64,000 bases of DNA from NC2004 sp050874905 (GTDB taxonomy: Bacteria > Bacillota > Clostridia > Lachnospirales > Lachnospiraceae). Where the stretch lies: assembly GCA_050874905.1 (NCBI GenBank), contig JBNMLP010000007.1, positions 1-64,000 on the forward strand. Direction: 5' to 3'. The notes beneath the pieces were generated by a model that had not been told where the DNA came from, searched no databases, and saw only the letters and a program-made list of their open reading frames with translations. Each line of letters opens with the position of its first letter. The stretch's first letter is position 1. The position numbers were made by a program, and so were the translations under genes. This document shows, in pieces, positions 41,700 to 50,789 of the stretch.

Positions 41700-44063
41700 A
41701 TGAAGAAAGCTACAAAACTTACGCTGCTTCTGGCTCTGATGGCACTGCTGTTACTTCCGGTACTGTCTGCCAATGCAGCATCACCCTACCATGTCAACCG
41801 CTACGGAGAATTGACACGCTATTCCGGAGGCCCTTCGGTAACAATCCCTGCCAATGTCAGTGCAATCTCCAATTCTGCCTTTGACGATGTCAAGGTTACC
41901 TCTTTTCAGGTAAACCGCAGCAACCCTTATTTCAAATCAATCAATGGTGCCTTATACAACAAAGCCGGAACTCTTCTGATCCGTGTTCCATCTGAGAAAA
42001 AGGGAAGCTTTCAGGTACCAAACAGTGTAAAAACCATTGAAAACAGTGCCTTTTTTAAGTGTAAATGGATCACATCCGTAACGATGGGAAATCAGGTCAA
42101 ATCGATCCGGAGCCATGCCTTTAACCGATGTGAACGTTTGGAAAGAATTACCTTGTCTGACCAGCTCCGCAAGATCCCGTTTTACTGTTTTTATAACTGC
42201 TATTCTTTAGAAAGTGTTCATTTTCCTAAAAATCTGGAAACCGTATCCGAGGGAGCATTTTCCAATAATTACGCTTTAAGAGCAGTAGCCCTTTCCAACA
42301 GGTTAGAAGTAATTGAAAACTCTGCATTCAGCAACTGTACTTCTCTTACCAAGGTTCGTCTGCCAGAAAGCGACTATATCATGCATTCTTTTGCTTTCTC
42401 CAGCTGTACGGATCTGACCAGTGTATCCTTAGGTGGAAAGATTACGGAAATACCTTCCCACGCATTTTCCGGATGCCACGCATTACAAACAGTCACAGGA
42501 CTTTCCAATGTAAATCAGATCAAGGATTCTGCTTTTAAAAACTGCGATGCTTTAACAAACTTCACTTTTCCAAAAGGACTGGAAGAGATTGGAAACCACG
42601 CTTTTGTCGGATGTAAATCACTCACTACCATTTCCCTTTCCAAAGACGTGGAAAGTATCGGAAGCAACGCCTTTTCCGGTGCCGGTCAGCGTTTTGTGGT
42701 ACAGGCAGGCAACGAAGTCTACAGCAGCGCAAATGGTTTGCTGTTAAATAAAAAGAAAACGAAACTGATTCAGGTGCCTGCACAAAAGACCGGGGAACTC
42801 ACGATGCCGGATTCGGTAGAGAAAATGGCAAAAAATGCACTATGCTACAGTCAGATCAGTTCTGCCTTGTTCTCCGATCAGATCGAAACACTCTCAAAAC
42901 GAAGCCTCTCTGAATGTCCAAATCTGAAAACAGTTACTTTGCCAAAAGGGCTGAAAAACTTTTACGATAAATATGTAGAGCCCGTAGATCTCAACACGAA
43001 CCGTTTAACCACTTTAAAGATTTCCAAGGATAATGAGAGCTTCCAGACTTACGATGGCGCATTGTACAACAAAAAAGGAACAGAGTTATTATTTGCCCCT
43101 TATGGAAAGACAAAGAAATTGACACTGCACCCGGACTGCAAATTTTTAAATTACCAGCTCAATTCCAACCGGTTGACCATGCTTGCCATTGCGAAAAAGA
43201 ATCCTACTTACACCTGTATCGATGGCGTATTATATGATCGCAGCGGCAAAACGCTGATCATCTTTCCAATGCATAAGACAAGTTACATTGTGCCGAAAAA
43301 GGTGCGTTCTCTTGATAAACTGCACAGCCGCAAATATAGCTGCTATCTTTCTTCTGTTCAGGTCAGCAAGGGAAATCCAAAATACTATGCCAAAGACGGG
43401 GTATTGTTTACCAGTTCCAGCGACACGCTGATCTATTATCCACCGAGAAAATCGGGAACTTATACGATACCGGCTTCTGCCAGACACATTGCGGACAACG
43501 CATTTTCTTACTGCACCAAATTAAGCAAGCTTACGATCAGTAAGAACATCTCCCGTTCTTCGGGCACTATCTACAATTTGGATAGCTGTACCAACTTAAA
43601 GGAACTGACGGTCAAGCAAGGAGACTTAAACAGCATCAATGTTGATTTTTATGACTGTGATAACATTAAAAAGATCACACTCCCTTCTACGATCATGAAG
43701 ATGAAATTTTATAATCTTCCGAAAGGAGTTACGATCTATGGCTGGGATAATACCGCAGCCCAAAAGATCGCCAAGAAAAACAAGGGTACTTTTATCAGCC
43801 TTGGAACGATTCCAAAAGCGGTCAGCGGTATCCGTGCCAAAAAGATCATTGACCGTTATGAGATTTCATGGAATGCGTCTAACGGAGCGGACGGTTATCA
43901 GGTATACACCAGTTACGAAACATTAAAAACCGTATCTGGACACAACAGTACTTCCTGCCGTATCAAAGGCGATATCGACAATTATTCCACCATCTATGTA
44001 CGCGCCTACGCCGTCAAAAATGGTCATAAGATCTACGGAAAAGCAAAAGCCTATTACCACTAA
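41700..44063 (+). CDS. Large secreted BspA-type LRR protein with a C-terminal fibronectin-like domain
   Basis: The 787-residue protein has a signal peptide (LLLALMALLLLPVLSANA) and some fifteen or more LRR_5 repeats. Examples are AFNRCERLERITLSDQLRKIP, CTSLTKVRLPES and CHALQTVTGLSNVNQI. Three positions carry an inserted element ALYNKAGTLLIRVPSEKKG-like (residues about 90, 345 and 460), so the repeat set is a mosaic. The last about 90 residues (from GTIPKAVSGIRA) form an Fn3-type domain with YEISWNASNGADGYQVY. Function is probably surface adhesion. AAGGAGGAG precedes ATG. A strong terminator follows. Confidence 0.9.
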   Translation: MKKATKLTLLLALMALLLLPVLSANAASPYHVNRYGELTRYSGGPSVTIPANVSAISNSAFDDVKVTSFQVNRSNPYFKSINGALYNKAGTLLIRVPSEKKGSFQVPNSVKTIENSAFFKCKWITSVTMGNQVKSIRSHAFNRCERLERITLSDQLRKIPFYCFYNCYSLESVHFPKNLETVSEGAFSNNYALRAVALSNRLEVIENSAFSNCTSLTKVRLPESDYIMHSFAFSSCTDLTSVSLGGKITEIPSHAFSGCHALQTVTGLSNVNQIKDSAFKNCDALTNFTFPKGLEEIGNHAFVGCKSLTTISLSKDVESIGSNAFSGAGQRFVVQAGNEVYSSANGLLLNKKKTKLIQVPAQKTGELTMPDSVEKMAKNALCYSQISSALFSDQIETLSKRSLSECPNLKTVTLPKGLKNFYDKYVEPVDLNTNRLTTLKISKDNESFQTYDGALYNKKGTELLFAPYGKTKKLTLHPDCKFLNYQLNSNRLTMLAIAKKNPTYTCIDGVLYDRSGKTLIIFPMHKTSYIVPKKVRSLDKLHSRKYSCYLSSVQVSKGNPKYYAKDGVLFTSSSDTLIYYPPRKSGTYTIPASARHIADNAFSYCTKLSKLTISKNISRSSGTIYNLDSCTNLKELTVKQGDLNSINVDFYDCDNIKKITLPSTIMKMKFYNLPKGVTIYGWDNTAAQKIAKKNKGTFISLGTIPKAVSGIRAKKIIDRYEISWNASNGADGYQVYTSYETLKTVSGHNSTSCRIKGDIDNYSTIYVRAYAVKNGHKIYGKAKAYYH

Positions 44064-44076
44064 AACCTTCCTATAC

Positions 44077-44115
44077 AAGAAAAGGGTATCTGCCTTTGGC
44101 AGATACCCTTTTCTT
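44077..44115 (+). terminator. Bidirectional terminator between LRR and Fur-like genes
   Basis: An 18-bp perfect stem (44077-44094 with 44098-44115) and a 3-base loop, flanked by short T- and A-rich ends, serves both the LRR gene (+) and the Fur-like gene (-), whose stop is 5 bp away. Confidence 0.92.
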
Positions 44116-44119
44116 ATTA

Positions 44120-44401
44120 CTAGCCACATATTTTAAACATATTTTTCCGATTGATCGCTCCGATCTCTTCTAATATGTTTACCATTCGATACACAGTGGC
44201 AGAACCGATACCAGAATCCAGCTTCACCGCTTTGTAATAAATTTCCTTGCAGCTTGCACATTCCTCTTCTAAGATAATGTCAAGCAACATCAATCTCTGT
44301 TTAGTAATGCGAAGCCCTTCCTCTCTTAACCGGTTTACAATACGTTCCTTTTTTTCTTCCAGATTTTCTCCAGCTTCTTTTGAAACTACATTTGCTCGCA
44401 T
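44120..44401 (-). CDS. Fur-family DNA-binding domain protein without the metal/dimer domain
   Basis: The 93-residue protein consists of a helical start and the Fur winged helix: LREEGLRITKQRLMLLDIIL, then KEIYYKAV and GSATVYRMVNILEEIGAI. It ends at NMFKICG, so the C-terminal dimerisation and metal domain of Fur (about 60 residues with HHH/CxxC) is absent. Two cysteines form ECASCK and a third is at the C-terminal end. It follows feoB by 30 bp, as the last gene of the feo operon. This position and size recall FeoC, a winged-helix protein of gamma-proteobacterial feo operons, but homology to FeoC is not shown. Confidence 0.75.
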   Translation of the reverse strand: MRANVVSKEAGENLEEKKERIVNRLREEGLRITKQRLMLLDIILEEECASCKEIYYKAVKLDSGIGSATVYRMVNILEEIGAINRKNMFKICG

Positions 44402-44431
44402 GTTTTCTGCCCCCTTTCCCGAATGTTTCTC

Positions 44432-46591
44432 TTATTTTGCAGGCGCTTTCATTTTTACGTTAACAGAAAGTGTCTTGCTCTCCTTATATGGACGGAATAA
44501 CAGGTATAAGAACAATACGATGAAGATAAATGCAGCTACGGTTCCCACTCCGAACGTGCCCACGGTGATCAGTGTTCCTACCTGGTAAATGCAAAGTGCT
44601 ACGATGTAAGCTAAGATACACTGGTATCCGATTGCAAACCAGAACCATTTTGCATTGTTCATCTCTCTCTTGATCGCACCCATTGCTGCGAAACATGGTG
44701 CACACAGTAAGTTAAATACTAAGAAGCCGTATGCTGCAACACCTGTCATTACAGATGCTAAGTTGCCCCAGATTTCTGCACCATCCTCGGCTACCTCTGC
44801 AAATCCGAATAACATACCGAAGGTTGCTACTACGTTTTCCTTTGCAATCAGACCAGTGATTGCTGCCACTGCCATCTTCCATCCTTCTCCTGCCTGTGTC
44901 CAGCCAAGTGGCGCAAAGATTGGAGCAATGACACTACCGATCTTAGCAAGAATAGAGTTGTTTAACTCTTCGACCATGGTGAAAGAACCACTCTCCCATC
45001 CAAAGCTCATTAAGAACCATAATACAATGGTAGAAAGTAAGATGATCGTTCCTGCTTTTTTGATGAAAGACCATCCACGCTCCCACATGCTGCGAAGTAC
45101 GGTACCAACGGTTGGCATATGGTAGGCCGGAAGCTCCATAACGAATGGAGCAGGCTCTCCTGCGAACATCTTTGTTTTCTTTAAGATAATACCGGAACAA
45201 ATGATTGCTGCGATTCCAACGAAGTATGCACTCCATGCAACCCAGCCTGCATTTCCAAAGAAGGCACCTGCGATCAAAGCAATAATTGGAAGCTTTGCTC
45301 CACATGGTACAAAGGTTGTTGTCATGATCGTCATCTTACGGTCACGGTCATTTTCAATCGTACGGGATGCCATAACACCCGGTACACCACATCCACTACC
45401 GATCAACATAGGGATGAAAGATTTTCCGGAAAGACCGAACTTACGGAAAATACGGTCCATGATGAAAGCAACACGGGCCATGTAACCACAAGACTCTAAG
45501 AATGCCAGGAAAATGAATAATACTAACATCTGTGGTACGAATCCTAATACCGCACCTACACCGGCTACGATACCATCTAAGATCAGACCGGATAACCAAT
45601 CGGCACAGTTCATAGCAGTAAGCAGTTTCTCAATGGCTGGTGGAATGATCGTTCCAAACAACGTATCATTGGTCCAGTCTGTTAAGAAGGCACCTACTGT
45701 TGTAACGGATACATAGTATACGATAAACATGATCACTGCGAAGATTGGAAGTGCTAAGATACGGTTCGTAACGATCTTATCAATTTTATCTGATACAGAT
45801 AACTTCTGCCCACTCTTCTTTGTGATACACTCACCAATAATAGAAGAAATATACTCGTAACGTTCATTCGTAATGATACTTTCGGTATCATCATCAAAGG
45901 TATCTTCCAGTTTCTTGATCTCGGTAGAAACATCCGGCACCTGTTTCATCTGATCCTTGATCTTGTCATCCTTCTCTAACAGCTTGATCGCAAAGAAACG
46001 TGCTTTCTGCGTGTCAACAATTCCGACGAGCTGATTCTCTACAGAAGCGATCACATCCTCAACCTTCTGGTCGAAGCTATGTACCACTTTGTTGCTCTTT
46101 GCACTCTGTGCTGCTGCGATTGCTTTATCTGTTGCCTCTTTGATGCCGGTTCCCTTCAAAGCGGAAATCTCAACTACATCACAGCCAAGCTTTTCTGAAA
46201 GCTTTTTCGTATTGATCTTGTCGCCATTCTTCTCCACGATATCCATCATATTGACTGCCATGACAACCGGGATTCCCAACTCCATGATCTGTGTAGATAA
46301 ATATAAGTTACGCTCAATATTGGTACCATCTACGATATTGATGATGGCATCCGGGCACTCGTTGATCAGATAATTTCTGGCAACGACCTCCTCTAATGTA
46401 TAAGGAGATAATGAATAGATACCAGGGAGATCCATGATCGTAACCTGTTTGTTGTTCTTTAATTTTCCTTCTTTCTTTTCTACCGTAACCCCCGGCCAGT
46501 TACCAACAAACTGATTGGAACCGGTTAACGCATTAAACAATGTAGTCTTACCACTGTTTGGGTTACCTGCTAATGCAATCTTAATTGCCAT
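44432..46591 (-). CDS. feoB: Ferrous iron transport protein B
   Basis: FeoB is the GTPase-coupled permease that takes up Fe2+. The 719-residue protein has the N-terminal G domain with G1 GNPNSGKT, G3 DLPGIYS and G4 NMMD. The guanine dissociation region follows, then the membrane domain with GCGVPGVMASR and FIFLAFLESCGYMARV, typical of FeoB gates. The ATG at 46591 follows AAAGGAAG. It lies between feoA and the Fur-like gene. Confidence 0.97.
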   Translation of the reverse strand: MAIKIALAGNPNSGKTTLFNALTGSNQFVGNWPGVTVEKKEGKLKNNKQVTIMDLPGIYSLSPYTLEEVVARNYLINECPDAIINIVDGTNIERNLYLSTQIMELGIPVVMAVNMMDIVEKNGDKINTKKLSEKLGCDVVEISALKGTGIKEATDKAIAAAQSAKSNKVVHSFDQKVEDVIASVENQLVGIVDTQKARFFAIKLLEKDDKIKDQMKQVPDVSTEIKKLEDTFDDDTESIITNERYEYISSIIGECITKKSGQKLSVSDKIDKIVTNRILALPIFAVIMFIVYYVSVTTVGAFLTDWTNDTLFGTIIPPAIEKLLTAMNCADWLSGLILDGIVAGVGAVLGFVPQMLVLFIFLAFLESCGYMARVAFIMDRIFRKFGLSGKSFIPMLIGSGCGVPGVMASRTIENDRDRKMTIMTTTFVPCGAKLPIIALIAGAFFGNAGWVAWSAYFVGIAAIICSGIILKKTKMFAGEPAPFVMELPAYHMPTVGTVLRSMWERGWSFIKKAGTIILLSTIVLWFLMSFGWESGSFTMVEELNNSILAKIGSVIAPIFAPLGWTQAGEGWKMAVAAITGLIAKENVVATFGMLFGFAEVAEDGAEIWGNLASVMTGVAAYGFLVFNLLCAPCFAAMGAIKREMNNAKWFWFAIGYQCILAYIVALCIYQVGTLITVGTFGVGTVAAFIFIVLFLYLLFRPYKESKTLSVNVKMKAPAK

Positions 46592-46635
46592 AATCTTTGC
46601 TTCCTTTCTTTGTAAGTTATTGCCAACTTGCTTCA

Positions 46636-46651
46636 ATTAGTTTTAGCTAAC
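46636..46651 (-). promoter_or_regulatory. Weak third copy of the iron operator motif
   Basis: The minus strand reads GTTAG-CTAAAA-CTAAT, a degenerate match to the palindrome GTTAG-N6-CTAAC found at 47177-47192 and 51054-51069. It lies between feoA and feoB. No clear promoter accompanies it. Confidence 0.35.
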
Positions 46652-46666
46652 TTTGGGGTAAAAAAA

Positions 46667-46888
46667 TTATTCTACCTCGATCATTTCAGCATCTGCTTTA
46701 CGAAGTGACAGCTCGTATCCACGTACTGTTACTTCCACTGGGTCACCAAGTGGTGCTACCTTGCGGACATAAATCTCTACACCTTTTGTGATTCCCATGT
46801 CCATGATCCGTCGCTTCACCGGACCATCTCCTGTCAATTTGACAACCTTTACGGTCTGTCCGGTAGAAACCTGCTTCAATGTCTTCAT
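46667..46888 (-). CDS. feoA: Ferrous iron transport protein A
   Basis: FeoA is a small SH3-like cytoplasmic partner of FeoB. The 73-residue protein has GDGPVKRRIMDMGITKGVEI and PLGDPVEVTVRGYELSLRKADA, the full FeoA consensus. AGAAAGAAGG precedes ATG. It is followed by feoB after 75 bp and preceded by a second FeoA copy. Confidence 0.93.
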   Translation of the reverse strand: MKTLKQVSTGQTVKVVKLTGDGPVKRRIMDMGITKGVEIYVRKVAPLGDPVEVTVRGYELSLRKADAEMIEVE

Positions 46889-46916
46889 ACGAAACCTTCT
46901 TTCTCTCCTAGATTAC

Positions 46917-47126
46917 CTACACCATGATCTTGTTCGCCATATCTCTTCCTATGGCAACTCTGGAATCTTTAATATTCACAATAACATTGCCACCTATGAC
47001 GGAGATCACTGTGACCGTTGCTCCAATGACAAAGCCCAGATTCTCTAAAAATTTACGAGTCTCCTCTTTGCCGCCAACCTTCTTAATTGTATTCGGTTCG
47101 CCTTCCTTTACCATAGATAACGGCAT
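46917..47126 (-). CDS. feoA: Second FeoA-domain protein
   Basis: The 69-residue protein has the FeoA core RKFLENLGFVIGATVTVISV and KDSRVAIGRDMANKIMV, but diverges from the first copy. Two tandem FeoA copies before feoB are common in Clostridia. The ATG at 47126 follows AAGGAGG. It is the first gene after the operator-promoter at 47177-47208. Confidence 0.88.
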   Translation of the reverse strand: MPLSMVKEGEPNTIKKVGGKEETRKFLENLGFVIGATVTVISVIGGNVIVNIKDSRVAIGRDMANKIMV

Positions 47127-47176
47127 ATGATCATCCTCCTTCATGCGTAGATTGCATAATTTTTATCAATTACGGT

Positions 47177-47208
47177 GTTAGTATACGCTAACCCCGATCA
47201 TAAGTCAA
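47177..47208 (-). promoter_or_regulatory. Iron operator overlapping the feo promoter
   Basis: The minus strand has TTGACT (47203-47208), 17 bases, and TATACT (47180-47185). The -10 lies inside the palindrome GTTAG-CGTATA-CTAAC (47177-47192). This fits the DtxR/IdeR half-site TTAG..CTAA, so a bound repressor would cover the -10 box. A nearly identical element precedes the FeoB-associated peptide. Confidence 0.8.
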
Positions 47209-47303
47209 TAACTTAGATTCAATATGCCTTATTTTTGTTTCATTTTTATAACGAGCTGAAAAAAAATTGTCAAATGTTGCCAAACTGCACAAAACGACAT
47301 GCT

Positions 47304-49055
47304 TTACTGCATTCCCGGGATCGAATCCGACACGCAAAGTGCACCATATCCCACATAAGGATTTGGAATACTTTGATAGCCGCTCAATGGTCTTGCCCCC
47401 TTTTGCAGATAGGATTTTAACTTCTCTCCATATAGGTAGGGATCATTCCCTTTTACGATCCCCCATTCCAGCAAAAGTGCCGCCGCCCCGGTGACAAACG
47501 GAGTTGCCACAGAGGTTCCGCTTTTTACGGTATATCCGCCGCCCGGTGCGCAGGAAGTGACATCTACCCCCGGTGCCACAAGATCCGGCTTTTGAAAAGG
47601 CAACATTCCCCTTCCCGAAAAGGATGCCAGTGCCCCACTCCGGCTGTTATATGCCCCGACAGAAATTACCTTCTGTGCTGCCGAGGGAATCGTAAAACTG
47701 CCAAATGGTCCTGCCAGCAAAAATCGTGTCGCATCTTGTATTGCCTCACTGACCGGAAGCCAGAACTCACATACTCCATCCACGATCCGTTCCGGGATCA
47801 ATAACACATTCCACTCCCCAAACGGAAGCATATCCCCGTTGGAAATAAAATCAAAATAGATGAGCTGGTCGATCTGATATGGCTTTGGTACATCATAGTA
47901 TATATCTATACTTGCCGATCCATAGGGGATTCTAGTTATGCCAAGTGACTGCGGAACCGGCCCTAACAGTCTGCCATCCGGCGGTACAAGATAGATCCGG
48001 ATATCGTCCAGATAGCTTTTCCATAACTGTAAATTAAGGGCGCGTTCCCCCTCGGCAATCGAAAATGGAACACTGGTCTGCACCGCTTCCACCACCTGTA
48101 CTGCCGCATGCTTGTCAGCATTTCCCTCATTTCCCATTCCCACTACCCCGCAGCCTACCACGGAATCCAGTGCGGTATTGAGATAAGTTTCTAAGAGCGT
48201 ATCGCCCTGATGCGACCCATAGTTATTTCCATAACTTATGTTAAGTGCCAGCGGCATGTTGCGTTTCCTTGCAAATCGCACCACATAATCGATTGCAAGC
48301 ATCAGTTCTATCGTGCGGGGAAATCCATTTTTTCTCGGATTTCCAAGTTTTACGATCAGCAGATCCGCTTCGTATGCCACACCACGGTTTTGTCCCTGCG
48401 ATGCCCTGCCGTTTCCCGCCGCAATTCCTGTCACAAATGTTCCATGGCCGCTTAAATCCACTTCCGGGACAACGGCAAGCTGTTCTGTGGTTCTTCTTTT
48501 TTGGAGTGCCTCATTGATCCGTTCCTCCGTATATTCTACCCCGACCATATACCCCTGTGGCGGACGGTTCGTTTCATCCGGCAGTGCCGTCTGATCCCAG
48601 AGTGCCACGATCCGGGTACTGCCATCCTCCTTTCTGAAATCCGGATGTGCGTAATCAATCCCACTGTCAATGACCGCAACAAGTGTCTGTTTTCCGCTTA
48701 AGCCCTCCTGCCCCGTCTGCACCCGGTTGATGCAGGATGCCTGTCTTGCTGCAAGGGTTTCAAAGTAAATGCTGTTTGGTTTTTCTACATAGATCACAGC
48801 TTCTTCCATCGAAAAAGCAGGAATGAACTCCTCTTTTATCGTGACGATCGCATATTCGCCCAAAAGATAAGACACTGAAGCTCCATATCTGGCAGCCACA
48901 GTGTCCAACTCATTGATGTAACGCACGATCAATTCCCACTCTCTGCTTGCCGCATCATATCCTACCTCCAGAGAAATACTTTTGTTCCGTTCCTCTTCCG
49001 TAAGATTCAATGCAAGGTTCAACTGTGCAGTGAGTTTTTGCGATTGCATACGCAT
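47304..49055 (-). CDS. Subtilisin-like serine protease (S8, Csp-type architecture)
   Basis: The 583-residue protein has the complete subtilisin triad: D130 in VIDSGID, H204 in SGHGTF and S515 in SGTSVATP, with N309 in GMGNEGN for the oxyanion hole. An N-terminal prodomain of about 110 residues is present and no signal peptide. A beta-rich insertion of about 130 residues (325-460) precedes the Ser. This combination is like the Csp proteases of Clostridia. It is not next to any spore germination gene, so it may have another role. The start ATG has a weak ribosome site. Confidence 0.87.
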   Translation of the reverse strand: MRMQSQKLTAQLNLALNLTEEERNKSISLEVGYDAASREWELIVRYINELDTVAARYGASVSYLLGEYAIVTIKEEFIPAFSMEEAVIYVEKPNSIYFETLAARQASCINRVQTGQEGLSGKQTLVAVIDSGIDYAHPDFRKEDGSTRIVALWDQTALPDETNRPPQGYMVGVEYTEERINEALQKRRTTEQLAVVPEVDLSGHGTFVTGIAAGNGRASQGQNRGVAYEADLLIVKLGNPRKNGFPRTIELMLAIDYVVRFARKRNMPLALNISYGNNYGSHQGDTLLETYLNTALDSVVGCGVVGMGNEGNADKHAAVQVVEAVQTSVPFSIAEGERALNLQLWKSYLDDIRIYLVPPDGRLLGPVPQSLGITRIPYGSASIDIYYDVPKPYQIDQLIYFDFISNGDMLPFGEWNVLLIPERIVDGVCEFWLPVSEAIQDATRFLLAGPFGSFTIPSAAQKVISVGAYNSRSGALASFSGRGMLPFQKPDLVAPGVDVTSCAPGGGYTVKSGTSVATPFVTGAAALLLEWGIVKGNDPYLYGEKLKSYLQKGARPLSGYQSIPNPYVGYGALCVSDSIPGMQ

Positions 49056-49112
49056 CCATCCATATTCTTTTTTTTACTGTATGGGAATTCTCCCGTTATT
49101 ATGTCAATTCTC

Positions 49113-49634
49113 CTACATTTGTTTGATCTTTGCTACCACATGTGCCTTTTCAAATGCTACGATCAGGCAGAGTGCAATGATCAGACCGGAATACGTCTGT
49201 CCTAATAATCCAGGGATTCCGCTGATTGCCGGTGCTACACCGAAGAATACCAGATGTGCTAGGGAATAAAGCGCAACCTGAATGAGACCTGCAAAAATGT
49301 AAGTAACGATATATAAATACTTTCCTTTGTTCTTGATCAGATCAAACAGCAAGCCTGCCGTCATACCCATGATAAATTTAATCGCAAATGTTGGCACGAT
49401 CCAGATTACATATCCACCGATCAGATCGGACATCGCTCCACCAATTGCTCCTGCTAACGCACCTTTCTTCCAGCCAAATAAGTAAACTGCCAGGAAGATC
49501 ATAGAATCACCTAAATGTACATATCCCATCGTAAGTGGCATATTGATCTTTAAAAAATAGGTAGCGGCAAATACAAGTGCTGCCATAACTCCTACTATGG
49601 TAATATCTTTTGTTGTCATTTTCTTTTGCTTCAT
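49113..49634 (-). CDS. ECF transporter S component, substrate unknown
   Basis: S components bind a vitamin-type substrate and dock with the shared EcfA1A2T energising module. The 173-residue membrane protein has about six helices and the segment VHLGDSMIFLAVYLFGWKKG followed by ALAGAIGGAMSDLIGGY, as in S components for small precursors such as thiamine or pyridoxine. The ATG at 49634 follows AAAGGAG. I looked for a vitamin riboswitch in the leader and found none. No EcfT/A genes are here. Confidence 0.82.
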   Translation of the reverse strand: MKQKKMTTKDITIVGVMAALVFAATYFLKINMPLTMGYVHLGDSMIFLAVYLFGWKKGALAGAIGGAMSDLIGGYVIWIVPTFAIKFIMGMTAGLLFDLIKNKGKYLYIVTYIFAGLIQVALYSLAHLVFFGVAPAISGIPGLLGQTYSGLIIALCLIVAFEKAHVVAKIKQM

Positions 49635-49805
49635 AAAAAAGCTCCTTTCTTTTTTGAGCGCAACTGTCGACCTGCTATTTTTATCCACGTGTCTTCGTCC
49701 GTTATCTTATCAAAGGTGTGGCTTCTTTAGCATAGCCACATTCTAATAGTTGAATAAGGCCAGACGGATGTGCTAAGATAAGAAAAAACAAAAGGAACAA
49801 ATGCT

Positions 49806-50426
49806 ATGAAAATAAAGATCTGCGGTATCACGACAACAGAAGATGTTACTTTAATGAATCAGTTCAAACCAGACTATATCGGTATGGTACTGTTCTTTGA
49901 AAAAAGCAAACGAAATCTTACATTAAAAAAAGCAGAGCAATTACTTCCTCTGCTTGATCCTGAGATTAAAAGGGTAGCAGTATGTGTCTCCCCTACTTAC
50001 GAACAGGTCTGTCAGATCTCCGACGCAGGCTTTGACTACGTCCAGATTCATGGAAAGATAACCGACGCTGTTTTAAACAGCTGCCCACTTCCTGTATTAA
50101 AAGCATTTAATGTTTCTGATCTGGATCAGTTCACAGACTACCAGTCACAGCCAAACATCGCCGGCTATGTACTGGACGCTGCCACACCGGGGAGCGGAAA
50201 AACCTTTGACTGGTCTCTGCTCTCCTCTCTGGAACGGGACGACAAGCTCCTGTTCCTTGCCGGAGGATTACATGCGGACAATGTTGCCAATGCGATCCAG
50301 TCTGCCGCACCAGATGCTGTAGATGTCTCCTCCGGTGTAGAATACGATAACCGGCAGGGAAAAGACCCCAAAAAAGTAGCCGCTTTCGTACACGCGGTAC
50401 GACGGGCTACTTCATCAGCTTCTTAA
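49806..50426 (+). CDS. trpF: Phosphoribosylanthranilate isomerase
   Basis: TrpF isomerises phosphoribosylanthranilate in tryptophan synthesis. The 206-residue TIM barrel begins MKIKICGITT, has MVLFFEKSKRN, the central GFDYVQIHG and LAGGLHADNVANAI, and ends DVSSGVE. AAAAGGAACAAATGCT is upstream. It is orphaned from any other trp gene. Its 3' end overlaps the converging csoR-like gene by 20 bp. Confidence 0.93.
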   Translation: MKIKICGITTTEDVTLMNQFKPDYIGMVLFFEKSKRNLTLKKAEQLLPLLDPEIKRVAVCVSPTYEQVCQISDAGFDYVQIHGKITDAVLNSCPLPVLKAFNVSDLDQFTDYQSQPNIAGYVLDAATPGSGKTFDWSLLSSLERDDKLLFLAGGLHADNVANAIQSAAPDAVDVSSGVEYDNRQGKDPKKVAAFVHAVRRATSSAS

Positions 50427-50724
50427 GCAATTCACAAAGTTCTTCTACTGCGGCATCATCGCCTTCCCGGATATCCTCTACTACACAGGTCTTGATATGC
50501 CGTGACAGCAGCTCCTTATTAAATCCATTGAGTGCTGCTCCAATGGCAGAAACCTGTGTGACAATGTCCACACAATAGCGTCCCTCTTCTACCATATTCT
50601 TTACACCACGCACTTGTCCTTCAATCCGGCTCAAACGTGTCAGCAGTGCTTTCTTTTCCTCTTCTTCCCTAATCTTGCTCCGCACCTGTTTTTCAGGCTC
50701 CGGCTGGTTACAATTACACTTCAT
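50407..50724 (-). CDS. CsoR/RcnR-family metal-sensing repressor
   Basis: These all-helical regulators release DNA on binding Cu(I), Ni or related ligands. The 105-residue protein has LLTRLSRIEGQVRGVKNMVEEGRYC, then the metal-binding His and Cys in LLSRHIKTC. The Cys-His-Cys triad of copper-type CsoR is complete. A Cys/Pro-rich N-terminus (MKCNCNQPEPE) precedes. No copper exporter is nearby. AAGGAGATGCC precedes ATG. It lies 65 bp from the FeoB-associated peptide gene. Confidence 0.87.
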   Translation of the reverse strand: MKCNCNQPEPEKQVRSKIREEEEKKALLTRLSRIEGQVRGVKNMVEEGRYCVDIVTQVSAIGAALNGFNKELLSRHIKTCVVEDIREGDDAAVEELCELLKKLMK

Positions 50725-50789
50725 GGCATCTCCTTCTTCCTATACAATCATGTCCACCATACGATGAAAACGGAAGAAAGTCAAGTCAT

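Noticed and set aside
44484..45125. Long open frames opposite or shifted against feoB
   Set aside because: FeoB coding is continuous and complete here; the others lack ribosome sites and resemble no family.
49635..49805. A vitamin riboswitch or T-box between the ECF S gene and trpF
   Set aside because: Only a 7-bp TGTGGCT/AGCCACA hairpin is present. I could not match thiamine, THF, preQ1 or T-box consensus segments.
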